Positions 38,019-47,641 of a DNA stretch of 64,000 bases are shown here, piece after piece. The notes under the pieces were generated by a model that saw nothing but the letters and a program-made list of their open reading frames with translations, was not told the origin of the DNA and did not search any database. Within the stretch, counting starts at the first letter, position 1, and each line of letters opens with the position of its first letter. A program made the translations under genes and the position numbers. The stretch comes from Streptomyces phaeoluteigriseus. GTDB lineage: Bacteria > Actinomycetota > Actinomycetes > Streptomycetales > Streptomycetaceae. The stretch lies in contig NZ_MPOH02000017.1 in assembly GCF_001896135.2 (NCBI RefSeq), positions 196,862 through 260,861 on the forward strand, read 5' to 3'.

Positions 38019-39077
38019 ATGACGGGAAACCACAAGAACACGTCCATCACGCGGCGCCGCGCCCTGGCGGTGACCGGTGGCACGGTCGCGGCCGGCGGCC
38101 TCGCCGTCGCCGGCTACCAGTCGGCCTTCGCCGACACGACGGCCGACACGACGACGGACACGGCAGCCACGACGGGGACGGCGGCCACGGCCTCCGCGTC
38201 CTCGACCACCGGCGCCTGCATGACGCTGATGTCGAGCGTCACCGAGGGGCCGTACTACCTCGACGGTGCCTTGGTGCGCAAGGACATCACCGAGGGCAAG
38301 AGCGGCGTCCCGCTGACCCTGCGCCTGACCGTCGTGGACGCCACCGACGGCTGCACCCCCGTCCCCGGCGCGGCCGTGGAGATCTGGCACTGCGACGCCT
38401 GGGGCTACTACTCCGGCTACACCACCGCCAACCCCGGCGGCTCGGCCCCGGCCGAGAGCGAGGACGGCTCGACCGCCGACGACAACACCTACCTGCGCGG
38501 CTACCAGATCGCCAACGCCAACGGGGTCGTCAAGTTCGAGACGATCTTCCCCGGCTGGTACACGCCCCGGACCTGTCACATCCACCTCAAGGTCCACACC
38601 GGCGGCGCGAAGGAGGACGGCACCTACGAGGGTGGCAAGGTCAACTACACCGGCCAGCTGTTCTTCGCCGACGACATCGCCCAGGAGGTCTTCACACTGG
38701 AGCCCTACGCCAAGCACTCCGGCACCTACACCAAGCTCGACGACGACATGGTCTACGAAGGCGGCGGGGCGGCCGGTGGCCTGCTCACCCTCAAGCCCGT
38801 CAAGAAGGCCGACCCGTCCAAGGGCTACAAGGGCTCCCTGACCCTCGGCGTCGACCCCGACGCGGAGAACACGGGCGCGGGCGGCGGCGGTGGCGGCACA
38901 CCCCCGGGCGGCGCCCCGACCGGCACCCCGCCGAGCGGAACACCGACCGGCACCCCGCCGAGCGACGCCCCCACGGCCTCCGCGTCCGCCTCCTCGACCT
39001 CGTCTACTTCCGCCTCCTCGACCTCGTCTACTTCCGCCTCCTCCTCTTCCTCTTCCTCTTCCTCCTCGTCCTCGTAG
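38019..39077 (+). CDS. Secreted intradiol ring-cleavage dioxygenase
   Basis: 352 residues. A Tat-type signal (ITRRRALAVTGGTVAAGGLA) is followed by an intradiol dioxygenase fold: SSVTEGPYYLDGALVRKDIT, AAVEIWHCDAWGYYSGY, FPGWYTPRTCHIHLKVH. The two Tyr and two His expected to bind Fe(III) are in YYLDG/GWYTP and HIH-KVH. Acts outside the cell on catechol-like aromatics. The C-terminal 70 residues are GTPPSG and poly-Ser, built from CCTCGT/TCCTCT repeats, and probably span the wall. Homologous secreted enzymes occur in many Streptomyces; the natural aromatic substrate is unknown. Confidence 0.9.
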   Translation: MTGNHKNTSITRRRALAVTGGTVAAGGLAVAGYQSAFADTTADTTTDTAATTGTAATASASSTTGACMTLMSSVTEGPYYLDGALVRKDITEGKSGVPLTLRLTVVDATDGCTPVPGAAVEIWHCDAWGYYSGYTTANPGGSAPAESEDGSTADDNTYLRGYQIANANGVVKFETIFPGWYTPRTCHIHLKVHTGGAKEDGTYEGGKVNYTGQLFFADDIAQEVFTLEPYAKHSGTYTKLDDDMVYEGGGAAGGLLTLKPVKKADPSKGYKGSLTLGVDPDAENTGAGGGGGGTPPGGAPTGTPPSGTPTGTPPSDAPTASASASSTSSTSASSTSSTSASSSSSSSSSSSS

Positions 39078-39087
39078 AGGTACGGCG

Positions 39088-39947
39088 ATGACCAGCCGCG
39101 AGGACGAGACGCTCGCGCAGGCGGCCGTGGCCGCGCTGACCGGACAGCTGGCCCTGGTTCCCAAGCCCGGACTGCCCGACCCGCGCGACCTCGCCGCCCC
39201 GCGTCACCCGCCCGCGACCACCGCGGACTGCGCTGGTCGGCCAAGGCGCTCGCGCCCGGCCTCGCGGCGATGGCCGCCGCCGCCCGCCGCACCGGCGAGG
39301 CCACGCCACGCCTGCGGGCGGAGCTGGGCGCGATCGGGCGGTGCGCGGAGCACTCGGTGGGGCTGGCCGGCGGCGGGCACCGGGGCGCGCTGTGGACCCT
39401 CGGCCTGCTGGTGTCGGCAGCGGCCCTGGACCCGTGCGCGCGGGGCGCCGAGGTCACCCGCACCGCCAAACGGATCGCCGCGCACACCGACCGGGGCGCC
39501 CCGCGCCGCCCGTCACGCGGCTCCACGATGTCGGCCACGTACGGCGCGGCCGGCGCCCGGGGTGAGGCGCGGGCCGGGTTCCCGCACGTCCGGCGGGCGC
39601 TGACCGCGCTCGCCGGGGCCCGCTCGGCCGGCGCGAGCGAGGCCGAGGCACGGCTCGACGCCCTGCTCACCGTCATGTCCACGCTCCAGGACACCGAACT
39701 GCTGCACACCGCGGGCCCGGTGGGCCTGCGGCACGTCCAGGCGGGCGCACGCGGTGTCCTGGAGGCGGGCGGCACGGCGACGGAGGCGGGCCGCACGGCC
39801 CTGTCCGCGCTCGACGCCGACCTCCACGCGCGCGCGTGGAGCCCCCGCGGCAGCGCGGGCCTGCTGGCGGGCGCCCTCTTCCTCGACTCCCTGCCGGTCA
39901 CGACGTCTGGGAGACCCGGCCGACCGGGGCCGACCGGGTCTCGCTGA
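39088..39947 (+). pseudogene. CitG/MdcB-like triphosphoribosyl-dephospho-CoA synthase, frameshifted
   Basis: Starts MTSREDETLAQAAVAALTGQ (ATG 39088) with the LVPKPGLPD motif. The frame breaks between about 39196 and 39215. The rest is readable one frame over (RGLRWSAKALAPGLAAM, IGRCAEHSVGLAGGGHRGAL, FPHVRRAL, TELLHTAGPVGL). CitG makes the prosthetic-group precursor of citrate or malonate lyase, but no lyase genes are nearby. The last 50 bases overlap the convergent MFS gene. The lesion fits a one-base loss in a C/G run. Confidence 0.75.
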
Positions 39948-41147
39948 CTTCCCCGACCTCCCGCTCCCGCCCGGCGGCAGCCCACCGTGCCGCCGGGCCC
40001 ATCGCGTACGAGGCCGCAAGGATCAGCCCGCCCAGCAGCAGCCAGCCCGGCGTGCCCCACTCCACCAGGAGCGCGGTCAGGACGAGCGGGCCGAGGGTAC
40101 GAGCGACGGTGACCCCCGTGCCGAACAGTCCCTGGTACTCGCCGACCCGGTCGGCCGGGGCCAGGTCGAAGGACAGCTGCCAGGAGCCCGCCGACTGCCC
40201 CATCTCGGCCACCACCTGGAGCACCGCTCCCACCACCAGGACACCCGCGGCCACCCACGCGGAGGCCCCGGCGGACAGCGCGAACACGGCGCAGGCGGCA
40301 CCCATCACCCAGCCCGAATGCCGCAACGCGCGCGTGGCGCTGCCCAATCCGGTCACATCCCGCGCCGCGCGCACCTGGAACAGGGTCACCGCGGCCGTGT
40401 TGAGCACGAACAGCGCGGACACGAGCCAGGCGGGCGCCCCCGTCCGCTCGGTGATCCACAGTGGCAGGACCAGGCTCAGCAGTGGCAACCGCAGCAACAG
40501 CACGGTGTTCAGCAGCGCGACGACCGTGTACGGCCGGTCGCGCAGCACCCCGAGGCCGCCACGCGGGCGGACCGGTACGGGCGCGACGCGGGGCAGCCCG
40601 ACGAGCAGCAGCGCGCACACCAGGAAACTGACCGCGTCGACGACGAACACCGCGAGATACGCCGACGGCGTCCCGGCGTGCAGCGCGAGCCCCCCGAGCG
40701 CGGCGCCCACCGCCAGCCCGGCGTTCAGCGTCGACTGGAGCCGGGCCAGCAGCCCGGTCCGCTCCCCGGCGGGCACCAGTCCGGCCAGCAGCGCCTGGCG
40801 GGCCGCCGCCAGCCCGGACTGCGCGGCCGCGTAGGCGCAGGCGGCCAGCACGAACGGCAGGAAGCCGCGCACGAGCGTGAAGGACGCCACCGCCAGCCCG
40901 GTCGCCAGTGCCAGCAGCACGGCCGTACCGCGTGGTCCGCGCCGGTCGCCAGTCGGCCCAGCGGCAGACCGGCCAGTGAGCCGACCGCCCAGCCGATGGT
41001 CAGCCCGAGCCCCACGCGCGCGGGGGCGAGACCGACGACCTGGGTGAAGTAGAGCGCCGACGTCGTGTAGTACGCGCCGTCCCCGACGGAGTTGCTCAAC
41101 TGCGCCAGGGTGAGCAGGCGCGGGGCCGGTGTCTTCGTCATGCTCAT
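39898..41147 (-). pseudogene. MFS transporter, frameshifted
   Basis: About 417 residues if repaired. N-terminal SNSVGDGAYYTTSALYFTQV and TIGWAVGSLAGLPLGRLA look like the first helices of an MFS drug exporter; the other ten helices read in another frame after about 40947. The join needs one base (GGCCGACCGG for GGCGACCGG on the coding strand). Directly downstream of a MocR-type regulator, which suggests that regulator controls it. The break is probably a sequencing error. Confidence 0.82.
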
Positions 41148-41180
41148 GAAGCTAGACGCGCAGTGGGCCCGTCAGTAGCA

Positions 41181-41210
41181 CCAATCGGACGTCATCCCGT
41201 TGGCCCAATT
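41181..41210. promoter_or_regulatory. Possible MocR operator: direct CCAAT repeats
   Basis: CCAAT at 41181-41185 and 41205-41209 are direct repeats 24 bp apart, inside the 70-bp gap between the MocR gene and the MFS start. MocR/PdxR proteins often bind direct repeats. The evidence is only position and spacing. Confidence 0.35.
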
Positions 41211-41217
41211 AGCCTGA

Positions 41218-42591
41218 TCAGGCCCCCTCCAACACCTTCACCAGCACTTCCAGCGCCTCCGGATACGCCCGCTCCCTCGGCGTCCCGTACCCCACCACCG
41301 GGCCCTGCGGCCGTCCCTGGGCGCCCTCGCGCGCATGCCAGTGCTCACCGAGGCGACCGACCGCGAGTCCCTCGGCCGCCGCCCGTTCCAGTACGTCCGC
41401 CTCGTCGCGGACCTCGACCAGCGCGTGCAGCCCGGCCGCGATCCCGCGCACGCCCCTGCGCGTCCCCAGCCGGTCGAGGAGCAGGTCCCTGCGACGCCGG
41501 TAACGCAGTCGGCACGCGCGCACATGACGGTCGTAGGCGTGACCGTCGATCAGTTCGGCGAGGGCCAGCTGGCCGATGGTCTCGGTGTGGTGGTCACTGT
41601 GCAGCTTGGCGTCGGCGACGGCGTCGACGAGGTGCGGGGGCAGCACCATCCAGCCCAGCCGCAGCGCGGGCCCGAGTGTCTTGGAGGCGGTGCCGAGGTA
41701 GGCCACGTGCCCCGGTGCCATTCCCTGGAGCGCGCCGACCGGCTGCCGGTCGTAACGGAACTCGCCGTCGTAGTCGTCCTCGACGATCAGTGCGCCACGC
41801 GCGCGTGCCCAGTCCGTGAGCGCCCGCCGCCGCTCCGGGTGCAGGGTCACGCCGGTCGGGTACTGGTGCGCGGGCGTGACGACCACCGCCGCGAGATCGC
41901 CCAGCTCCCGCGGTCGCACCCCTCGGTCGTCGACCGGCACCGGCACCACGCGCCCGCCGTTGCGCCGCACGACCTCCCGGTGGAAGGGCAGTCCCGGGTC
42001 CTCCATGCCCACCGGCGCGCCCTCCAGCGCGCGCGTGAGCAGCGCCAGCCCCTGCACATAGCCCGAGGTGATCACGATCCGCTCCGGCGGCGCGATCACC
42101 CCGCGCGCCCGCCCCAGGTACCCCGACAGCGCCGTCCGCAGCTCTGTGCGCCCGCGCGGATCGCCGTAGTCGTACGCCAGTGAGGGTGCCGTGGCGATCG
42201 CCCGGCGCAGCGCCCGCAGCCAGGCCGCCGCCGGGAAGGCACCGACGTCGGGACTGCCGGGCCGCAGGTCGAAGCGGGGCTCCCGCGCGCGCGCGGCAAC
42301 GGCCGGCGGTTCGGTGGCGGCGGAGGGCAGCGCGGCGACCCGGGTGCCCGAGCCCTGGCGGGCGGTCAGATAGCCCTCGGCGACCAGCTGGTCGTACGCG
42401 GCCTTGACGGTGTTGCGTGAGATGCCGACCTCGGTCGCGAGCCGCCGGGTGGCCGGCAGCCGGGTGCCGGGGGCGAGCCGCCCGCCCCGCACGGCGTCCC
42501 GCAGCGCCCGCTCCAGTCCGGCCCGCCGCCCCTCGTTGCGGTCGGTCTCCAGATGCAGGTCGACACCGACCCCGGACCAGAAGTCGTCCAC
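41218..42591 (-). CDS. MocR/PdxR-type regulator (GntR HTH plus aminotransferase fold)
   Basis: 457 residues. Residues about 10-80 form a GntR winged helix (LPATRRLATEVGISRNTVKAA). The remainder is a class I aminotransferase-like domain (AVVVTPAHQYPTGVTL, VEDDYDGEFRYD) with the PLP-lysine motif GTASKTLGPALRLGW. Such proteins sense PLP or an amino-donor metabolite rather than acting as enzymes. ATG 42591. It sits immediately upstream of the MFS gene, same strand, and probably regulates it and/or itself. Confidence 0.92.
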   Translation of the reverse strand: MDDFWSGVGVDLHLETDRNEGRRAGLERALRDAVRGGRLAPGTRLPATRRLATEVGISRNTVKAAYDQLVAEGYLTARQGSGTRVAALPSAATEPPAVAARAREPRFDLRPGSPDVGAFPAAAWLRALRRAIATAPSLAYDYGDPRGRTELRTALSGYLGRARGVIAPPERIVITSGYVQGLALLTRALEGAPVGMEDPGLPFHREVVRRNGGRVVPVPVDDRGVRPRELGDLAAVVVTPAHQYPTGVTLHPERRRALTDWARARGALIVEDDYDGEFRYDRQPVGALQGMAPGHVAYLGTASKTLGPALRLGWMVLPPHLVDAVADAKLHSDHHTETIGQLALAELIDGHAYDRHVRACRLRYRRRRDLLLDRLGTRRGVRGIAAGLHALVEVRDEADVLERAAAEGLAVGRLGEHWHAREGAQGRPQGPVVGYGTPRERAYPEALEVLVKVLEGA

Positions 42592-42626
42592 GAAGCCCTC
42601 CCCCTAGGTACGTGAAGCGGACACAG

Positions 42627-42661
42627 CGATGGCCGGGCACCTCACCGGTACCCGGCCATCG
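42627..42661 (-). terminator. Hairpin terminator after pepP
   Basis: Perfect 11-bp stem CGATGGCCGGG / CCCGGCCATCG with a 13-nt loop. It lies just beyond the pepP stop (pepP reads leftward) and before the MocR gene. Confidence 0.7.
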
Positions 42662-42669
42662 ACTCCGTA

Positions 42670-44133
42670 TCAGCCCTTGAGCGAAGCCATCCACGCCTCG
42701 ACCTCGGCGGACCGCCGCGGCAGTCCGTCGGACAGGTTACGGTTCCCGTCCCGCGTGACCAGGATGTCGTCCTCGATCCGGACGCCGATCCCGCGGTACT
42801 CCTGCGGCACGGTCAGATCGTCGGCCTGGAAGTACAGCCCCGGCTCGACCGTCAGCACCATGCCGGGCTCCAGCGTCCCGTCGACGTACGACTCCACGCG
42901 CGCGGCGGCGCAGTCGTGGACGTCCATGCCGAGCATGTGGCCGGTGCCGTGCAGCGTCCACCGGCGCTGGAGACCCAGCTCCAGCACCCGCTCCACGGGT
43001 CCCTCGACCAGGCCCCACTCGACGAGCCGCTCGGCCAGCACCCGCTGCGCGGCGTCGTGGAAGTCGCGGTACTTGCCGCCCGGCTGCACGGCCGCGATAC
43101 CGGCCTCCTGGGCGTCGTACACGGCGTCGTAGATCTTCTTCTGGATCTCGCTGAAGCGGCCGTTCACCGGCAGCGTGCGAGTGACGTCGGCCGTGTAGTA
43201 CGTGTGCGTCTCGACGCCCGCGTCCAGCAGGAGCAGGTCACCCGAGCGCACGGGCCCGTCGTTGCGCACCCAGTGCAGCGTGCAGGCGTGCGGGCCGGCG
43301 GCGGCGATGGTGCCGTAGCCGACGTCGTTGCCCTCGACGCGCGCGCGGAGGAAGAACGTGCCCTCGATGTAGCGCTCGCTCGTGGCCTCGGCCCTGTCGA
43401 GGACCTTCACGACGTCCTCGAAGCCGCGGACCGTCGAGTCGACGGCCTTCTGCAGCTCGCCGATCTCGAACTCGTCCTTGACCAGGCGCGCCTCGGAGAG
43501 GAAGACACGCAGTTCCTCGTCGCGCTCGGCGGTGACCTTGTCGGTCAGCGCGGCCTCGATGCCGGCGTCGCGGCCGCGGACGACCCGCACCGGGCCCCTT
43601 GCCTCGCGCAGCCGGTCGGCCAGTTCGCGGACGTCGGCGGCGGGGATGCCGTACAGCTTCTCGGCCTCGGTGAGGGAGTGCCGGCGGCCGACCCACAGCT
43701 CGCCCTGGCCGGAGAGCCAGAACTCACCGTTCTCGCGGTCGGAGCGCGGCAGGAGGTAGATCGTGGCGACGTGACCCTCGCCCCTGGGCTCCAGGACCAG
43801 GACGCCGTCCTCGGTCTGGTTGCCGGTGAGGTAGGCGTACTCGACGGAGGCGCGGAAGGCGTACTCCGTGTCGTTCGAGCGGGTCTTCAGGTTGCCCGCG
43901 GGGATCACCAGGCGCTCGCCCGGGAAGCGCGCGGAGAGCGCGGCGCGGCGGGCGGCGGTCTCGGCGGCCTGGGCGATCGGCTCCAGGTCACGCAGTTCCG
44001 TGTCGGCCCAGCCGGACTTCATGTTCTCGGCCAGCTCGTCGGACACGCCCGGGTACAGGCCGTTCTTGCGCTCTTTGATCGGCTCTTCTTCAGCGGTCCC
44101 CGGGGTCTCCGGGAGCTCTTCCGCCACGGTCAT
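42670..44133 (-). CDS. pepP: Xaa-Pro aminopeptidase (PepP-type, M24)
   Basis: 487 residues; removes N-terminal residues ahead of proline. The N-terminal domain (residues about 1-230) is followed by the M24 pita-bread domain with five metal ligands: Asp in LLLLDAGVE, Asp in TADVTRTLP, His in HGTGHMLGMDVHDC, Glu in TVEPGLYF and Glu in GVRIEDDILV. ATG 44133. A strong hairpin sits between its start and the upstream PP2C gene. Intracellular; no signal peptide. Confidence 0.94.
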   Translation of the reverse strand: MTVAEELPETPGTAEEEPIKERKNGLYPGVSDELAENMKSGWADTELRDLEPIAQAAETAARRAALSARFPGERLVIPAGNLKTRSNDTEYAFRASVEYAYLTGNQTEDGVLVLEPRGEGHVATIYLLPRSDRENGEFWLSGQGELWVGRRHSLTEAEKLYGIPAADVRELADRLREARGPVRVVRGRDAGIEAALTDKVTAERDEELRVFLSEARLVKDEFEIGELQKAVDSTVRGFEDVVKVLDRAEATSERYIEGTFFLRARVEGNDVGYGTIAAAGPHACTLHWVRNDGPVRSGDLLLLDAGVETHTYYTADVTRTLPVNGRFSEIQKKIYDAVYDAQEAGIAAVQPGGKYRDFHDAAQRVLAERLVEWGLVEGPVERVLELGLQRRWTLHGTGHMLGMDVHDCAAARVESYVDGTLEPGMVLTVEPGLYFQADDLTVPQEYRGIGVRIEDDILVTRDGNRNLSDGLPRRSAEVEAWMASLKG

Positions 44134-44149
44134 CCTCCTCGATACGGCA

Positions 44150-44191
44150 CTGGGCCCCCTCCATCGTACGGTCGTACAGAAGGGGGCCCAG
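44150..44191 (-). terminator. Hairpin between the PP2C gene and pepP
   Basis: CTGGGCCCCCT (44150-44160) pairs with AGGGGGCCCAG (44181-44191); the loop also holds inner GTAC repeats. Probably ends the PP2C transcript ahead of pepP. Confidence 0.65.
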
Positions 44192-44251
44192 GGGCGAAGT
44201 GCCTCTTACCGTCCCGGGAACGGAACGCGCCGGGCGCCCCGGTCGGCGATC

Positions 44252-45760
44252 TCATTCGAAGCGCGCCGCGAGCAGCACGACGTCCTCCGCGCTGTCGGCC
44301 TCGTCCAGTCCTTCGGGCAGCACCGTGCGCAACACGTGGTCGGCGACCGCCCCCGGGTCGTGGCGGATCGACCGGGGGGCTCCGGCCGCGGCCGCGTGCA
44401 GCCGGGCGAAGGCGCGGTCGACGGGGTCGCCGGTACGGTGCAGCAGCCCGTCCGTGTAGAGCAGCACCGTCTCGCCCGCCTCCGCCTCCAGCTCCACGCT
44501 CGGCGCCTCCCAGCAGGCGAGCATGCCCAGCGGCGCGGACACGGACGTCTCGACGAACTCCGTGCGCCGCTCGCCGACCACCAGCGGCGGGCAGTGTCCG
44601 GCACCGGCCAGGGTGATCTTGCGCAGCGCTGGTTCGCAGTAGGCGAACAGAGCGGTGGCCGAACGAGCGGGCTCGGTCAGCCGCAGCAGCAGCTCCAGGT
44701 CGGACAGGACGGCGACCGGGTCCTCGCCCTCCATCACGGCGTACGCCCGCAGGGAGGCGCGCAGCCGGCCCATCGCGGCGACCGCGCTCGGCCCGGAGCC
44801 CGTGACGGAGCCGACGGCCAGGCCCAGGGCCGCGTCGGGCAGCGGCAGCGCGTCGTACCAGTCGCCACCGCCGCGCGGGCCGGTGCGGTGCCGGGCGGCG
44901 AGCTGGACGCCGGCCACCCTCGGCAGCCGTGAGGGCAGCAGTTCCTCGGTCATCGTCGTCATGCACGCGCGTGTGCGCTCGAGTTCGAGGAGGCGCGCGA
45001 GGTGCTCGGCGGCGTAGCGGACGTACAGGCCGACCAGGTGGCGCTGGCGTTCGACCGGCTCGGCGGGCTCGTCGTAGAGCCAGACGGCCGCGCCCAGGCG
45101 GTCCGCGCCCTCGTCGGCGGCCAGGGGCAGGGCGTAGCTGGCGGCGTAGCCGAGGCGGGCGGCCACCGCGCGGTGCCGGGGGTCGAGGCCGTCCTCGGCG
45201 AGCAGATCGGGCTGGGCGATCTCGCCGTCGCCGCCGGGCAGACCGTCGAGGATGCGGCCGTACGGCATGGAGCTGCGCGGCACGGTCTCGAGGTGGCCGA
45301 GGTCGGCGCGGCCGAGGCCGAGGCCGATGGTGGTGTCGGGGCCGAGGCCGTCGGCGGGTTCCACCACGACGAGCCCGCGTCGGGCGCCCACCAGGGCGGA
45401 TCCGGCGCCCAGCAGTTCCTGGAGCGCGTCGGGCAGCGTGGCCGTGCGGGCCAGGCGTTCGGTGAGTTCGTGGAGCGTCGTGAGGTCGGAGACCCAGCCG
45501 GCCAGGCGGTCCTGGAGGAGCGCTCCCGCGCCGGTGGGAACCGGTGGGGCGGCCGGGGTGGCGGGCGCGGGCGCGACAGTGTGTGCGGGCGAGGGAACCG
45601 TCGAATCGATTCCAGCCACTTTCGAGGGGTGAGGGGCGTTCATGGCGTCCGGCTCTCGGACCGGTGCGTATTGCTCAGAAGCATCGCAAACCCCCATGTC
45701 ATTCTGCGCCGCCAGCGGTGTCTCCACATGTACACGCACTCGTGAGGGGATGTCCAGCAT
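44252..45760 (-). CDS. GAF-domain PP2C-type (SpoIIE-like) serine phosphatase
   Basis: 502 residues. An N-terminal Ala/Pro-rich segment is followed by a GAF-like sensory region (LTTLHELTERLARTA, ... LGAAVWLYDEPAE) and a SpoIIE/PP2C domain: RGGGDWYDAL, LLLRLTEPARSATAL, AGAGHCPPL and VLLYTDGLL. The metal-binding Asp residues (GDWYD, YTDG) are present. Likely acts on anti-sigma antagonist partners of the many short ATPase kinases such as those at 37431 and 49242. Start ATG 45760 (MLDIPSRVRVHVE) has AGGA upstream; ATG 45643 (MNAPHPS) is a shorter choice. Confidence 0.88.
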   Translation of the reverse strand: MLDIPSRVRVHVETPLAAQNDMGVCDASEQYAPVREPDAMNAPHPSKVAGIDSTVPSPAHTVAPAPATPAAPPVPTGAGALLQDRLAGWVSDLTTLHELTERLARTATLPDALQELLGAGSALVGARRGLVVVEPADGLGPDTTIGLGLGRADLGHLETVPRSSMPYGRILDGLPGGDGEIAQPDLLAEDGLDPRHRAVAARLGYAASYALPLAADEGADRLGAAVWLYDEPAEPVERQRHLVGLYVRYAAEHLARLLELERTRACMTTMTEELLPSRLPRVAGVQLAARHRTGPRGGGDWYDALPLPDAALGLAVGSVTGSGPSAVAAMGRLRASLRAYAVMEGEDPVAVLSDLELLLRLTEPARSATALFAYCEPALRKITLAGAGHCPPLVVGERRTEFVETSVSAPLGMLACWEAPSVELEAEAGETVLLYTDGLLHRTGDPVDRAFARLHAAAAGAPRSIRHDPGAVADHVLRTVLPEGLDEADSAEDVVLLAARFE

Positions 45761-46302
45761 TGTCCTGCTGGGATTGCTGGTGTCCGTGGGATCGGAAGGG
45801 TTGTCGGTCACGCTTTGTCCGGCTCCCTTGCGTAAATGCAAAGTTGGCTTAAAACTGCCTCGGGTAACGGGTGTTTGCGGTCGACTGGGCCTGCTCCACG
45901 GAGCGTCACAGCGGTCGTGATGGGTACGTACTCGGTAAGGACCAGGGGTCGTTGGGAACCACCGGAACCTGGTGACCCGCCCCGGCGTCATAGTCACCGA
46001 CGACCGTGCCCCATCCTCCCGTCGCGGAGGCGGAGAGAAATGCGCGGACGGCAAAACGCCAGACTTCGCCACCCCTCGCCAGGCCCATGCTCCTGATGGG
46101 CGCAGTATTGGACGGAGTGGCCGCGTAAGCGCAGCCGATGCTCGACCCTCAGGGGTTTCCCTTGTCTCGGACAGGGGTGTGATGCGCCAACAGGTACGCA
46201 CAGTGAAGTGATCGACACATGGTGTGATGTGACCCACGGTGTTGCCAGCGGTGCAACGGACCACGGTGTTGCCAGCGGTGCAACGGAAAGGAACGAGCGC
46301 TC
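45761..46302. other. Gene-free promoter region, 542 bases
   Basis: Divergent region between the PP2C gene (leftward) and the prim-pol-like gene (rightward). The left part (45820-45875) is AT-richer and contains TTGC-N6-GCAA at 45828-45841. The right end carries two 27-bp repeats, listed separately. Confidence 0.5.
46234..46287. repeat. Perfect 27-bp tandem duplication
   Basis: Two identical 27-mers, 46234-46260 and 46261-46287, each starting CCACGGTGTTGCC and containing the inverted repeat GTTGC-N7-GCAAC. The second copy ends 15 bases before the ATG of the prim-pol-like gene, over its likely leader. Confidence 0.92.
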
Positions 46303-46968
46303 ATGCGCGAGATCCTCGGAAGGCGACGCAGGCTCCTGTCCCGGCGCAGCGGCGGAGGGCCTGAATTGATCGACGCGGCCCTGACCTTCGCGACGGAATG
46401 GCAGTGGCCCGTACTCCCGGGCGTGACGGCGAACCCGCAGGGGATGTCCCGGTGCGGCTGCCCCGACCCGGAATGCTCGGTGCCCGGCGCCCATCCCTTC
46501 GACCCAGGCCTGCTGACGGCCACGACCGACGCGCGCATGATCCGCTGGTGGTGGACCAACCGCCCGGCCTCACCGATCGTCCTGGCCACCGGCGGAAAGG
46601 CACCCTGCGCGGTCAGCCTGCCCGCCCTCGCGGCCTCCCGCGCGCTCGTCGCGCTCGACCGGCAGGGCATCCGCCTCGGCCCGGTCGTCGCCTCGGCCAC
46701 CCGCTGGTCGATCCTCGTCCGGCCGTACTCCATGGAGCAGTTGGGCGAGCTGCTGTACGCCAAGGACTTCGTCCCGGGCTCACTGCGGTTCCACGGCGAG
46801 GGCGGCTACCTCGCCCTGCCTCCCTCCGAGACCGGCCAGGGGGAGATCCGCTGGGAGCGCGCGCCGCTCCCCGGCTCGGCCTCGCCCTGGGTGCCCGACG
46901 TGGAGGCCGTGGTCGACGCGGTCGTCGACGCCCTCACTCGTACGGGTGTGAGCGCGCCCGAGTTGTAA
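46303..46968 (+). CDS. Degenerate prim-pol (bifunctional primase/polymerase N-terminal) protein
   Basis: 221 residues. The family head is seen as MREILGRRRR... ALTFATEWQWPVLPG followed by the Cys/His cluster CGCPDPECSVPGAHPFDPG and MIRWWWTNRPASPIVLATG. However, the acidic DxD-type catalytic motif that follows in true prim-pols is absent (RALVALDRQGIRLG). It is a single-domain protein and probably not a polymerase. Start ATG 46303 with AAAGGAACG. The 27-bp repeats lie just upstream. It may serve a structural or regulatory role in Streptomyces; the second prim-pol in this window (52920-53836) keeps its catalytic motifs. Confidence 0.8.
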   Translation: MREILGRRRRLLSRRSGGGPELIDAALTFATEWQWPVLPGVTANPQGMSRCGCPDPECSVPGAHPFDPGLLTATTDARMIRWWWTNRPASPIVLATGGKAPCAVSLPALAASRALVALDRQGIRLGPVVASATRWSILVRPYSMEQLGELLYAKDFVPGSLRFHGEGGYLALPPSETGQGEIRWERAPLPGSASPWVPDVEAVVDAVVDALTRTGVSAPEL

Positions 46969-47024
46969 GGGTGTCGGGCCCCGACCGGACCGGACGCCCG
47001 CCTCGGCTCGTTATCTTCCGCACC

Positions 47025-47641
47025 ATGCAGCGACATTCTGGGGGACCGCCCCCAGGCCCCCGATGGCTCCGTCTCCTCGGCCTCGGGGGCGCGGTGGTGT
47101 GCGTGATCGCCCTGCCCCTGGCCATGGCGTCCGCGGGTCCGGTGGCCGAGGAGCGCGGCTCCACCGAGCGGCGGGACGTGGCACCCGGCACCGCGGCGGG
47201 CCGTGCGGGCCGGCCGTCGGCCGGTCACGGCGAGGACGCCAAGGACCCCCCGTCGAACCCTCCCGTACGCCCCTGTTGCTGGGCCTCGGCGTGGCCACAG
47301 CCGCCCGCTGCGGTCCCGAGGTCACCTCCCCCGACGGCGTCGAGGCGCAGACCTGCGTGCTCACGCAGGCCGAGGACACCTGGGCGCGCACCTACTACCG
47401 CAACGCCACCGGCAGCGCCCTGGAGGCCGTCCTCAGCTTCATGGGGCCCGGCGGGCGCACGGTGCAGATGCGGTGCGTGGTGGGCGCCGACGACGAGCCG
47501 GGTACCTGTGAGACACCCCGTGAGCGGGGCCGGGGCGGGCCCACCGGGTACACGGCGGTCGCGGAGTTCGCGCGGACGGCCGGTGACGGGCCGCTGCTGT
47601 TGCGTTCCGGCAGCAACTCCTCGGCGGACAGCGGCGGTTGA
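47025..47641 (+). pseudogene. Putative exported protein, frameshifted
   Basis: ATG 47025 opens MQRHSGGPPPGPRWLRLLGL, a short cytoplasmic part followed by a hydrophobic segment (GGAVVCVIALPLAMASAG), so a signal anchor. The frame changes at about 47247, where a C7 run seems to have become C6. The second half reads cleanly in the other frame (LLLGLGVATAARCGPEVTSP ... TYYRNATGSALEAVLSFMGP ... GYTAVAEFARTAGDG). About 205 residues if repaired. Two Cys pairs suggest a secreted disulfide protein. I do not recognise the family. Confidence 0.6.

Noticed and set aside
46303..46968. Phage origin of the degenerate prim-pol gene
   Set aside because: No integrase, att repeat or base-composition change around it; only the family relationship hints at mobility.
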